Source: Candidatus Hodarchaeota archaeon (GTDB lineage: Archaea > Asgardarchaeota > Heimdallarchaeia > Hodarchaeales > YT1-057). Taken from it: 14,490 bases of DNA. The stretch spans positions 1-14,490 of the forward strand of contig JAEOTI010000435.1 in the NCBI GenBank assembly GCA_016839955.1, written 5' to 3'. The position numbers were made by a program, and so were the translations under genes. Below the pieces are notes generated by a model. That model had not been told where the DNA came from and did not search any database. It saw only the letters and a program-made list of their open reading frames with translations. The stretch's first letter is position 1. Each line of letters begins with the position of its first letter. Shown here one piece after another: positions 1-7,374 of this stretch.

Positions 1-401
1 ATTATTTACGTCCCACCGCTATACCATGGACGTCGGTCGCTCCAGCGATCATATTTGTAAAGAATCATCCTTGGATAGTTGTTGGATCACCAGGAAGCGA
101 CCGGATTTTCTCTACCGTTGCTCAGTTTCTATCATCTGTGATTGATTGTACCCTACCTATAGATCAAGCAATGTTGAATCCTCGTATGCACTGTACAATT
201 GGAGGAAAACTAAGTTTAGAAACTGAAGGAATTAATCCCAAAATACTTGAATATCTTTCAAATATCGGTTATAAAATGGATCCTAGGGATAATTTTTCTT
301 TCTATTTCGGAGCTATTCAAGCAGTAATGAAGTTGCAAAGTCTTGAGGGTTTTCAAGGAGTTGCAGAAATCCGTCGTGATGGTAATGCTGAAGGTATTTA
401 G
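1..401 (+). CDS. ggt: Gamma-glutamyltranspeptidase, C-terminal part (5' truncated by window edge)
   Basis: Open from the first complete codon (base 3) to TAG at 399-401, giving the last 132 residues of a larger protein. The fragment starts with a RPTAIPWTSVAPAIIF stretch and continues into VVGSPGSDRIFSTVAQFL, which corresponds to the GSPGGSRI glycine/serine loop of gamma-glutamyltranspeptidases that helps form the gamma-glutamyl pocket. The tail ends AEIRRDGNAEGI, matching the DPRRDGxAxGY-like end of the family. GGT is an Ntn-hydrolase that cleaves or transfers gamma-glutamyl groups, typically from glutathione; the catalytic threonine lies upstream, outside the window. The usual second Gly of the GG pair is Ser here (PGSD instead of PGGS), so a related gamma-glutamyl hydrolase is possible. 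Family call is firm; exact substrate is not. Confidence 0.85.
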   Translation, partial: YLRPTAIPWTSVAPAIIFVKNHPWIVVGSPGSDRIFSTVAQFLSSVIDCTLPIDQAMLNPRMHCTIGGKLSLETEGINPKILEYLSNIGYKMDPRDNFSFYFGAIQAVMKLQSLEGFQGVAEIRRDGNAEGI

Positions 402-440
402 AATACCTAAATGCGTTCAATATACCTAGAATACTCATTA

Positions 441-459
441 TTAGAATATTACATTCTAA
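441..459 (+). terminator. Hairpin downstream of the GGT gene
   Basis: TTAGAAT and ATTCTAA form a perfect 7-bp stem with a 5-base loop, 40 bases after the GGT stop. No clean T-run follows, so it is a possible transcript end or processing hairpin rather than a certain terminator. Confidence 0.3.
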
Positions 460-552
460 AAACGATTTTAGAAGGTTATATCAATTTGCCTTCCGCTTTC
501 AAAGCATGCATCAAAGAATTATCAGGAAATTCCCTTAAACAATAAAATTCTC

Positions 553-954
553 TTGCAACGATTAAAAAGCCATCATGATAAAACGTCTGATCCAATAGTT
601 CAAAAATTCCAGCATTATGATCAACTAGCATCAAGAATCACCCGGAAGATTCGTGCTCCTACACATGATCGATATAATTGGTGTTCAAAGGAAGAAAAAA
701 TAAATTTTGAAAGACTTGCACAAGAAATTAGTCAAATGAGCAAAAAAAATGTCTGGAAATTATACGAATATATCTCTAATAATTCAGATTTAGCAAAGAT
801 AACCGAAAGCTTGGAATATGGTCATAGTTCCTTGAAAAATCATTTATTATTTATTGTAAATCTCATCGTGCAGGATTTTCTAGCAGGGAAGTTAGAAGGC
901 CTGAGTCACGGGCGAGGTACCGTGAACAATGGACAGAATGCCGTTGCGGAATAA
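553..954 (+). CDS. Doubtful small ORF with a NET/ET-like helical segment
   Basis: A 133-residue frame beginning at TTG with no clear ribosome binding site. The frame is open back to a TAG at 469-471 but has no ATG or GTG upstream; the first internal ATG is at 736. The product is polar and helical. Residues about 47-105 (EEKINFERLAQEISQMSKK, then NVWKLYEYISNNSD, then SSLKNHLLFIVNLI) have the spacing of three helices and recall the NET/extraterminal domain of BET proteins and TAF14 (EEK...LxxxIxxLPxxxLxxVxxII...TLxxLxxYV). That is a resemblance from memory, not a proven match. The last 15 residues (GRGTVNNGQNAVAE) look unlike the rest. It could be a real small gene, a remnant of a longer one, or chance. 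Confidence 0.35.
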   Translation: MQRLKSHHDKTSDPIVQKFQHYDQLASRITRKIRAPTHDRYNWCSKEEKINFERLAQEISQMSKKNVWKLYEYISNNSDLAKITESLEYGHSSLKNHLLFIVNLIVQDFLAGKLEGLSHGRGTVNNGQNAVAE

Positions 955-986
955 AAGAAGGTAGAAGGACCCGATATTTCGTGCAA

Positions 987-1008
987 AAGGTTTCTGTTTG
1001 AAAACCTT
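987..1008 (+). other. Hairpin between the doubtful ORF and the surface-protein gene
   Basis: AAGGTTT (987-993) and AAACCTT (1002-1008) pair perfectly over 7 bp around an 8-base loop. It lies 33 bases after the stop of the doubtful ORF and could end its transcript, but no T-run follows. Confidence 0.25.
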
Positions 1009-1042
1009 AATAAAACTCGAACCAACACTTTTACAATTCTGT

Positions 1043-1060
1043 AAGTATAGAAGTATAAAG
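1043..1060 (+). promoter_or_regulatory. Candidate TATA region for the surface-protein operon
   Basis: The stretch AAGTATAGAAGTATAAAG contains two TATA-like boxes. The second is about 60 bases before the TTG start at 1117. A start of transcription near 1080 would leave room for the ribosome site at 1104. There is no direct evidence of use. Confidence 0.3.
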
Positions 1061-1103
1061 ACGCATCGTGGGAGATTATATGCCCAATTGAAACGTTTCT
1101 AAC

Positions 1104-1109
1104 GGAGAT
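1104..1109 (+). promoter_or_regulatory. Ribosome binding site deciding a TTG start
   Basis: GGAGAT (1104-1109) sits 7 bases before the TTG at 1117 and resembles the archaeal GGAGGTGAT consensus. It favours the TTG over the ATG at 1150, which would leave a signal peptide without its basic N-region. Confidence 0.6.
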
Positions 1110-1116
1110 CAAATTT

Positions 1117-2964
1117 TTGAAAGCTGCTAGGCATCGAAGAAACCCTACAATGGTGGTTTTTCTTGTTACAATTTTGATCCTAGTGGGTTCTTCTTCTAAT
1201 CTTGAAAGCCTTGCAGATGAATCAGGACCTATAGAGGATATATCTTATTTGGGCTCTGATTTTATGTTTAAGAACATAGATAAGCCACTTCTTCGATATC
1301 TAAATTCCTTAAAGTCAGTCATGATTAACAATACTGAAGTTTATTATAACACTACGGAGCTTGAAGCTTCAGATTCAAAGAATATTCAAGAAAAGGACAC
1401 TTATGAAATCAATCTCAGCTCAGAAAATCTTTCAAATACTCTAGAAAAAATCAATCAGACTTATTTGGATGAATCCACAAAAGCATTGCTAAATTCTGCT
1501 ATTGACGAACTAAACAATCACAGCTCTTTGTTACTTAATCGGACTATCGCAACTAATCTCTTGTTAGAAAGGCAATTGTATGCTAGATCTGTTATTATCC
1601 TATGGGATCCTGACGGATCGGCAAAAAAAGCGTTGATTCAACTTCAGAATGGGAAAATTCCTGAGAAACAACCTTTTAGCGGAGATGAAGTAATTACACA
1701 AATCCAAATAGGTTTTTTTCAAGAATCAATCAGCGGAATTGTATCCCTAAATAATACTTGGAGCTATAAAAACAACGATAATGCCTCAGCGGTTCAAGAT
1801 TTCATTAATTGGGCATTAAAAGATCCAAGAGTCACACGGTTACTCGCAATTCGAGGTACCCCAACAACTAAATTCCACTTTTTTCTGGGTCCAGCTTCTA
1901 TTGAAGTCACCGGTTCTACTACTCGAGAACAACCTACAATCGATTTTCTCCAAATGCGATTAGAAAGCGTAACATTGGAGCGAAAAGATAATGTTACCCA
2001 TTTTAAGACTTTCAAAACGACCGTCCAAGAGACTCATTTAACAGGAGTCTTCGTATGGAACGATACAAACGATAATAACAAGGTAGAACAGTGGATAGCC
2101 TATAATGAGCGAGAAAGACCATTTATTGGTCCCTATAGTGAAATTACTCAACGCTTTGATTTCAAACAAGTTGGGACTGTTGAATTTGAACCAATCGTTA
2201 TTGATGATGAGGGTATATCGTTTTCAATGTCTCTTGTTTCAGTAGAAGGTGTCATAAATTCTGTTGGAGAACCAACAAATTTAGTAGCACTTAATCAACA
2301 GACACCTGGCATAAATGAATACGTAGAATACTTTAATACATCATTTCAATTCGTACCAGATGCTAATACAGGAGAAGCAACTTTAAAACTTGCCAATGCA
2401 ATTGGGACTTGGAATAATACCAATATTCTCGAAAATTGTGGTCTTAGCCTAGTATATACAACATCATACAACAGTTATCAATTAGGACACAAAATAAACC
2501 TTGGTTCTTACTATTTTGACCCAGATTCTTTACAATCTCACGTGGTACCACGAATCAACTATCAAGATCTAGATGATAGAGAAATTGGATCGATTGATTT
2601 AACTTCAGACCTTTACACCTATAATGACTCTGAAAATTATAATGTGCTTGGAACAATTATTCCATTAGAATATGTTAGAATAGTCTTGTCTCAAACAGAG
2701 CAGGCAGGTCGATTTCTGAAAATTGCAAAAGAATCTCCTGTTGGCCGTAATACAGTCCTTTTTGCCATAACATATCCCATATGGGAAGGACAAAAAATTT
2801 TTCACGATCCCACGTTTAGCGTCTTTGCTGGAAAACCAATAATTTTCCCAACAAATGTAGTTGAGGGAATTGCAACTGTTTTACAACCAAGTAGTGTCGG
2901 ATTGGTTGCAGTTGCCACTATTGGACTCATAATTATCAGTATAAGACAAAAAGTCGGCTTCTGA
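1117..2964 (+). CDS. Large secreted, C-terminally anchored surface protein (paralogue A)
   Basis: 615 residues starting at TTG. Residues 1-25 form a signal sequence: basic KAARHRR, then a hydrophobic run MVVFLVTILILVG. Residues about 592-609 are a C-terminal membrane helix followed by a short basic tail, so nearly the whole protein should lie outside the cell. More than a dozen N-x-S/T sequons suggest glycosylation. It shares blocks with the product at 4035-5936: QPFSGDE (185-191), FLGP (256-259), an acidic Asn-rich loop DTNDNNKVE (316-324) resembling a calcium-binding DxNxN loop, and ITYPIWEG...HDPTF (551-567). The paralogy is therefore visible in sequence. I recognise no enzyme motif. The gene leads a unit with the winged-helix gene, which begins 24 bases after its stop. 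Role unknown; a cell-envelope or adhesion function is inference. Confidence 0.75.
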   Translation: MKAARHRRNPTMVVFLVTILILVGSSSNLESLADESGPIEDISYLGSDFMFKNIDKPLLRYLNSLKSVMINNTEVYYNTTELEASDSKNIQEKDTYEINLSSENLSNTLEKINQTYLDESTKALLNSAIDELNNHSSLLLNRTIATNLLLERQLYARSVIILWDPDGSAKKALIQLQNGKIPEKQPFSGDEVITQIQIGFFQESISGIVSLNNTWSYKNNDNASAVQDFINWALKDPRVTRLLAIRGTPTTKFHFFLGPASIEVTGSTTREQPTIDFLQMRLESVTLERKDNVTHFKTFKTTVQETHLTGVFVWNDTNDNNKVEQWIAYNERERPFIGPYSEITQRFDFKQVGTVEFEPIVIDDEGISFSMSLVSVEGVINSVGEPTNLVALNQQTPGINEYVEYFNTSFQFVPDANTGEATLKLANAIGTWNNTNILENCGLSLVYTTSYNSYQLGHKINLGSYYFDPDSLQSHVVPRINYQDLDDREIGSIDLTSDLYTYNDSENYNVLGTIIPLEYVRIVLSQTEQAGRFLKIAKESPVGRNTVLFAITYPIWEGQKIFHDPTFSVFAGKPIIFPTNVVEGIATVLQPSSVGLVAVATIGLIIISIRQKVGF

Positions 2965-2988
2965 AGACGAAAACGTTGTGGATCCTAT

Positions 2989-3858
2989 ATGTCACAAAGT
3001 AACGACCTAGCTTTTGAAATAGATGAGAAGGCTTTAGATAGGATTCATGGTGCGTTATCCCATTCATTTAGAAGGGACCTTATTCGCTTTATCGGAGGTA
3101 TGGGTTGGGTTCCATTCAAAGATTTGCAAGAAACTATGCAAACAGGGCCAGGTACATTATATTATCATTTAAAGAAATGTAAAGGGTTAATTACACAAGA
3201 TTTACAAAAAAGATATATTTTAACACCTGAAGGAGAAAAAGCTCGAAGTTATATTGATCGTGATACTAATTTTTCCTTTTCTGGACTGCCATCTTCTGCT
3301 GAAACTCCATTAAACTCATTGTTAAGAATAATATTACCAGTTCAGATATTTAGGCAACTTATTTTCAATCCTAGAACGGTCTTTGAAGCAACGGGAGTAA
3401 TTATTATTTTGACTCTTTTTGCAATTCAAGCTGAAATGGGGGTAATACCTCTCTTTTTCGATTCAAAACTATTTATTTCCAGTCCCCTTGTTCCAGTACA
3501 AATAGTATTATCTATATTTGTAATTTGGATTGTTATAGAAGTTGCTATATTTTTATCAACCGCTGTGGATAAAATCAACCCATCACTTGAACTATTATTG
3601 GGAATTCCTTTTGCAATGCTTCCCCTTGGTTTTCTTCCCTTCATTTATATCCTTCTTACAATGTTTGATGTGAATAAATCCCTTACTGAACCAATTACTC
3701 TATTGATATTATTATTCTTACAAATTTGGACAATTGGGTTGCTCACTCGGATTGTACAAGTAACAAAATCTCTTCCAATGGAAAAAGCTTTAGTACCTGT
3801 TCTTCTTTCATGTTATCTTTTTGCCTCTGCTGCTTTTTTTCTCCCTATAGGTATGTAG
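2989..3858 (+). CDS. Winged-helix regulator fused to a five-helix, Yip1-like membrane domain
   Basis: 289 residues. Residues about 14-90 form an ArsR-like winged helix: ALSHSFRRDLIRFIGG, then FKDLQETMQTGPGTLYYHLK (recognition helix, about 43-62), then a wing and YILTPEGEKARSYI. Residues about 130-289 contain five hydrophobic helices (about 133-150, 167-190, 200-226, 235-256, 267-288). The lead-in PVQIFRQLIFNPRTVFEA followed by membrane helices recalls the Yip1/YIPF family, though I hold that assignment loosely. The DNA-binding part should face the cytoplasm, making this a membrane-tethered regulator. It lies 24 bases after paralogue A and upstream of paralogue B, so it may control the surface-protein genes; that is inference. 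The start is ATG with only a weak GTGGATC-type ribosome site. Confidence 0.75.
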   Translation: MSQSNDLAFEIDEKALDRIHGALSHSFRRDLIRFIGGMGWVPFKDLQETMQTGPGTLYYHLKKCKGLITQDLQKRYILTPEGEKARSYIDRDTNFSFSGLPSSAETPLNSLLRIILPVQIFRQLIFNPRTVFEATGVIIILTLFAIQAEMGVIPLFFDSKLFISSPLVPVQIVLSIFVIWIVIEVAIFLSTAVDKINPSLELLLGIPFAMLPLGFLPFIYILLTMFDVNKSLTEPITLLILLFLQIWTIGLLTRIVQVTKSLPMEKALVPVLLSCYLFASAAFFLPIGM

Positions 3859-3899
3859 AACGAGAAAAAAAATCCGATTAAAGCCTATCAACTCAACTT

Positions 3900-3909
3900 G
3901 AGAATTCTC
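3900..3909. promoter_or_regulatory. 10-bp palindrome upstream of paralogue B
   Basis: GAGAATTCTC is a perfect 10-bp palindrome in the 176-base gap between the winged-helix gene and paralogue B, about 40 bases before a TATA-like box. It could be an operator for a dimeric winged-helix protein. Palindromes of this length also occur by chance in A+T-rich DNA. Confidence 0.2.
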
Positions 3910-3949
3910 GAACTACAATTTTCTATAGTTGTGTAAAGAATATCTTAAC

Positions 3950-3960
3950 TTTATACATAA
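3950..3960 (+). promoter_or_regulatory. Candidate TATA box for paralogue B
   Basis: TTTATACATAA lies about 75 bases before the ATG at 4035 in an otherwise empty gap of 176 bases. If used, paralogue B has its own promoter in addition to possible read-through. Confidence 0.35.
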
Positions 3961-4034
3961 CTTTGCATCATATGATAGGTAAAAACCCTGTTCATAGAAA
4001 AAAAACAAAAATAAAGACAATTGGAGGAAAATGA

Positions 4035-5936
4035 ATGAAAAAAATCATAACAATAATAACAATTCCTCTATTTCTAGGATTGATAGTTTTTACACCTTTA
4101 CCAGCTTCAGTCCAAGGTATAGAACCACTTGTAAATGACCGACGTGACCCGTTTCATGGAATAGAAGATGGAAAAATTATGGAAGCAATGAAAGGAGGCT
4201 TTTTAAATCTCCTCATCCATATGAAGGATGCCAACTTCTCAGACGGCACTGTTCTCTATGACTATTTTACCCCCAGTACTGAACCAGTCAAGAGATCAAT
4301 AATTAGTGCAGGGTCAGTCAATCATACTTTTACAATCGAAAATTTGAATAAAACTCTCACAAGGTTATACGATGAAGCCAAGCTTCGGAACAATACTGAG
4401 GCAGTAGATTTTCTAGAAGATGTTTTTGCTGAGGTTGAAACACATAATATGTTGAATGTTTCGAGAACATGGGATATTGATATGGAACGAACATTCGAAG
4501 TGGATGCAAAAATCGTCGTAATCTTCTGGGATGAAGATAAAAGCGTTATTGACCGATTAAACATGATTAAAGACAATAACACAGCTGAGGACAAAAATCA
4601 ACCGTTTACAGGAGACGAAATTTTTACGGTTGTTCGATTAGCAACTAACAAAGAAGTACTTAATGGTTCTAGAACCATCACTCTCGATTGGAAGTATGAA
4701 AATGGTGAAAATGCCACATTATTACGTCAATTAGTACATAAACTCACATTAAGAAATGATTTACTTCATAATCTTCATCAACGTCTAGAACCTAATCTAC
4801 ATGCCCTTCGCTTATGGTTAGGTCCAGAGCTAGAAAGGTTTGATTCCACTTTGAATGGCTCAAAAGAACGGTTTTGGGCAAGTTTTGATATAAGTCAGCT
4901 GCGAATTCGGGAATTACTCTTTGGTTATCGCCCTGGCATAGGTTTATTTACGAAATCTTTCGCCTTTACCTATCTAGAGCATCATATGCTTAGCACTTTG
5001 ATATTCAATGACACAAATTCGAATGGGTTCATGGACTTGGAAATGCAAACGCTTCCGGGTGGAAGGGTTCAGGTCCCAGTATCAAATGAAACACTTTATC
5101 GGCTTGATCTTACTGGCATTGGAGCAAAAGAGTATAACAAACCACTAACATCAAATGACGTGATGACATTTGGTTTTAATTTTAGTGATGTTCAAGGAAA
5201 TCTCCTCCCTTATGACAGAGACTCTGATTCTACAACGATCAATCCCAGTGCTAATGATGCAATTCCTATTAGCTTTGATGAATACGCAGTTTCAATGCAT
5301 TTTTCAAAAGATGCACCATCTAGAACTGCAAATCTTAAGTTTGATTACATAATTGGAGAAGTAAATGATACCACCGCAATGGATGGACTTTCTTTATGTC
5401 AGAACTTCTTCTCAGTGCTTATTAACTCTGATACTATCCATAAAGTAAACCGCATTGAGACTGATGACGAAGCTGAAATTAATCTTGAAGGGAATATAAC
5501 CAAAAGAGCTCGACGAATAAGGTTTAGGGCAGCTGATGTCGATACAGCAGAAATTCGAATGGATGATATTCCGTACACCTGGAATGGGACAGAACAAATC
5601 AATGCTACTGGTCAACTTATCCCAATTTCTCTTATTGGCGTAATGTATGGTGCAGCATCCATGGAAGGTAGCTGGATCCACCGAATGAGAGGTCATGCTA
5701 CTGCAGCTATTTTCATGTATTCTATTTCCTATCCTTCTTGGTCTGGTTTATCAATAAGTCATGACCCAACATTCACTATGAGTTCAAACTTAGCTTCAGA
5801 TCCAGGCACCATTGAAGAGTCAAAAGAAGATACTAAAGCAAATGATGGCTTTACACCAGGTTTTGAATTCATTATTGTGCTTTTAGGTTTACTCAGCATC
5901 CCTCTATTTAGAATGCAACGAAAATTCCGGACCTAG
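4035..5936 (+). CDS. Large secreted surface protein with PGF-type C-terminal tail (paralogue B)
   Basis: 633 residues. GGAGG at 4023-4027 is 7 bases before this ATG; the overlapping ATG at 4031 stops after six codons. Residues 1-28 are a signal peptide (KKIITIITIPLFLGLIVF, then ASVQG). The body has about sixteen N-x-S/T sequons. Blocks shared with paralogue A are QPFTGDE (189-195), WLGPE (261-265), a DxNxNGxxD calcium-type loop DTNSNGFMD (326-334) and ISYPSWSG...HDPTF (564-580). The C-terminus is an acidic spacer, then TPGFEFIIVLLGLLSIPLF and RMQRKFRT. PGF, membrane helix and basic tail in that order match the layout of PGF-CTERM signals processed by archaeosortase, a pattern known in Euryarchaeota. 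Function of the ectodomain is unknown. A hairpin terminator overlaps its stop. Confidence 0.78.
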   Translation: MKKIITIITIPLFLGLIVFTPLPASVQGIEPLVNDRRDPFHGIEDGKIMEAMKGGFLNLLIHMKDANFSDGTVLYDYFTPSTEPVKRSIISAGSVNHTFTIENLNKTLTRLYDEAKLRNNTEAVDFLEDVFAEVETHNMLNVSRTWDIDMERTFEVDAKIVVIFWDEDKSVIDRLNMIKDNNTAEDKNQPFTGDEIFTVVRLATNKEVLNGSRTITLDWKYENGENATLLRQLVHKLTLRNDLLHNLHQRLEPNLHALRLWLGPELERFDSTLNGSKERFWASFDISQLRIRELLFGYRPGIGLFTKSFAFTYLEHHMLSTLIFNDTNSNGFMDLEMQTLPGGRVQVPVSNETLYRLDLTGIGAKEYNKPLTSNDVMTFGFNFSDVQGNLLPYDRDSDSTTINPSANDAIPISFDEYAVSMHFSKDAPSRTANLKFDYIIGEVNDTTAMDGLSLCQNFFSVLINSDTIHKVNRIETDDEAEINLEGNITKRARRIRFRAADVDTAEIRMDDIPYTWNGTEQINATGQLIPISLIGVMYGAASMEGSWIHRMRGHATAAIFMYSISYPSWSGLSISHDPTFTMSSNLASDPGTIEESKEDTKANDGFTPGFEFIIVLLGLLSIPLFRMQRKFRT

Positions 5937-5971
5937 AAGTGATTTCTAGGATCCTTTCTCCCTTTTTTTTT
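5932..5971 (+). terminator. Hairpin plus T-run terminator after paralogue B
   Basis: CCTAGAA (5932-5938) pairs with TTCTAGG (5944-5950) over 7 bp with a 5-base loop and includes the TAG stop codon. A pyrimidine run ending in nine or more T follows at about 5954-5971. This closes the surface-protein block. Confidence 0.6.
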
Positions 5972-6035
5972 AATATTTTCAACCACAATTTTTTTTCTCA
6001 ATGAATCTTTTCTTAACCCAAATTATCCTAAATTT

Positions 6036-6041
6036 GAGGAG
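6036..6041 (+). promoter_or_regulatory. Ribosome binding site fixing the start at 6049
   Basis: GAGGAG lies 7 bases before the ATG at 6049. The upstream ATG at 6001 has no such site and would add 16 residues (MNLFLTQIILNLRRKS) not expected in this family. Confidence 0.6.
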
Positions 6042-6048
6042 AAAGTCT

Positions 6049-6558
6049 ATGCCCATTGATTTGTCAGATTTTACTCGTGAAGATCTAATTAAACTAATAC
6101 GGATGTATGCCAAAGGTTGGTTGGCAATGGACGGTTGCTGGTTTTTAGGGATTGAAGAAGAAAAAGACATTGAAATTGCCATTCATTATGATACCAAAGC
6201 TTGGGAACGATTTTCTCCAATTGAAGCAAAAAGAATTATGAGAGAGTTTAATATCCCTAAAGATGGTGGTCTAGATAGTTTGGCAAAAGCACTCAACCTT
6301 AGAGTTTACGCTCAACTCAATGATCAGTCCATTGAACGTCCTGATCCTAGTACATTAATATTTAAGATGAATGGGTGCCGAGTACAAGATGCTCGAACTC
6401 GTGACGGACGCCCTGATTTTCCTTGTAAAGATGTTGGGGTCGTAGAGTACAGTCGTTTTGCCTCAACCATTGATCCTCGTATTAAGACGGAATGTATTGC
6501 GTGTCCCCCGGATTCCCATCCTCCGAATTGGTGGTGCGCTTGGAAATTTACAATTTAA
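6049..6558 (+). CDS. DUF6125-like cysteine-rich protein
   Basis: 169 residues, soluble, no signal peptide. The N-terminal half carries a helical LIRMYAKGWLAMDGCWFLGIEE segment (about 16-37) typical of the DUF6125 group, where a DGxWF motif follows the first helix. The C-terminal half has a conserved-looking cysteine pattern: NGCRVQDAR (C110), FPCKDVG (C126), an IDPRIKTECIACPPD stretch (C149, C152) and WWCAWKF (C163), with C30 further upstream. Five or six cysteines in a small cytoplasmic protein suggest metal or Fe-S/zinc binding. No function is established for the family to my knowledge. It stands alone between a terminator and a convergent gene whose stop is 21 bases away. The family name is from memory. 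Confidence 0.7.
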   Translation: MPIDLSDFTREDLIKLIRMYAKGWLAMDGCWFLGIEEEKDIEIAIHYDTKAWERFSPIEAKRIMREFNIPKDGGLDSLAKALNLRVYAQLNDQSIERPDPSTLIFKMNGCRVQDARTRDGRPDFPCKDVGVVEYSRFASTIDPRIKTECIACPPDSHPPNWWCAWKFTI

Positions 6559-6579
6559 AAAAAAACTAGAATTCTCTTA

Positions 6580-7356
6580 TTAGAAAGGATCAAGGGGTTT
6601 CTCATTTACTATTATTTTTTGTATGAGATCAAATGCAGCTTGGACATCTTCTTCTTCTTCTCCTTCCAGCAATAAAGTGACACTACCTTCTCCTCCCCGA
6701 CCTAAACCACCCGAAGCTACATGAGTAACTGTCAATTCTGGAAATAAAGTCTCTAGGGCATCAATTTCTGTAAAAACTATAGCACCAGCCATCGGTAACA
6801 GTCCACATTTTGCTCCCATTGATAGATCGATTTCAGATATTCCCATTAATCCAGCAGAATCAAGGACAGAATCAATAACAAGTCTTTCAAGACTGACTGG
6901 ACATATTACAGTGATACCGCGAGCAAGTGCAGTAGGCCAGAAAGCTCCGTAGGTACCACCTGTGGGGTGAGAAGCTAATATTGCAGGAACATATTCGGTA
7001 TCCAGCGCATTAGCAGATTTTATGATGAGATCTCCGCTATCTAATGAACGTACAAGATCTGTAGTGATTTGGACTTCTTTTACCTCACCTTTTTCAATCA
7101 TGAGTTCAGGAAGCCTTTTTGATGGGTCTACTCCTCCCAACCTTTTTGTACTAGTATTTGAAACCATACCTGCTGCGAATTTGTTTTTTTCAAGGATTTT
7201 CCCAGTTAACTCTTCTATTAAATAGGCACAATGAATTCCTCTTGCGATTAAGATCCGATTATTCTCAAAACATTCTTGAATATCGATATCAGAAGCAATA
7301 CCTTTAGCAATAAGTCGCTTCGCTTCCCAAGGAGTCAAACAAACTAAAGCTTTCAT
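6580..7356 (-). CDS. Uncharacterised conserved-looking protein downstream of cobalamin adenosyltransferase
   Basis: 258 residues, predicted cytoplasmic, no membrane helix. I cannot assign a family. Visible features: a helical N-terminus (MKALVCLTPWEAKRLIAKGI); GGVDP at about 74-78; a glycine-rich HPTGGTYGAFWPTALARGI segment (130-148); and a second glycine-rich segment VASGGLGRGGEGSV (213-226) leading into LLLEGEEEEDVQAAFDLI, which reads like a regulatory or nucleotide-handling beta-alpha unit. The start ATG has GGAG 9 bases upstream (7366-7369, minus strand). It begins 18 bases after the stop of the PduO-type adenosyltransferase, so the two are almost surely cotranscribed. A role linked to cobalamin or a B12-dependent enzyme is inference from this pairing only. 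Confidence 0.75.
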   Translation of the reverse strand: MKALVCLTPWEAKRLIAKGIASDIDIQECFENNRILIARGIHCAYLIEELTGKILEKNKFAAGMVSNTSTKRLGGVDPSKRLPELMIEKGEVKEVQITTDLVRSLDSGDLIIKSANALDTEYVPAILASHPTGGTYGAFWPTALARGITVICPVSLERLVIDSVLDSAGLMGISEIDLSMGAKCGLLPMAGAIVFTEIDALETLFPELTVTHVASGGLGRGGEGSVTLLLEGEEEEDVQAAFDLIQKIIVNEKPLDPF

Positions 7357-7374
7357 TCAAAACGCTCCATTTAA

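Noticed and set aside
900..954. GRGTVNNGQNAVAE tail as the end of a TnpB-type transposase
   Set aside because: Some TnpB proteins end in glycine/asparagine-rich tails, but there is no RuvC or ADVNGA-type motif upstream in any frame, so the match is too weak.
906..1112. 68-residue minus-strand frame upstream of the first surface-protein gene
   Set aside because: No ribosome site, no recognisable motif, and it overlaps the tail of another frame and the promoter region of the surface-protein gene.
4031..4051. ATG at 4031 as start of paralogue B
   Set aside because: It runs into TAA after six codons; the ATG at 4035 gives a signal peptide and has GGAGG at the right distance.
5399..5696. Minus-strand frames inside paralogue B
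   Set aside because: They are complementary-strand shadows of a well-supported coding gene and show no domain.
5979..6182. 67-residue minus-strand frame
   Set aside because: It overlaps the ribosome site and the conserved N-terminus of the DUF6125-like gene and resembles nothing.
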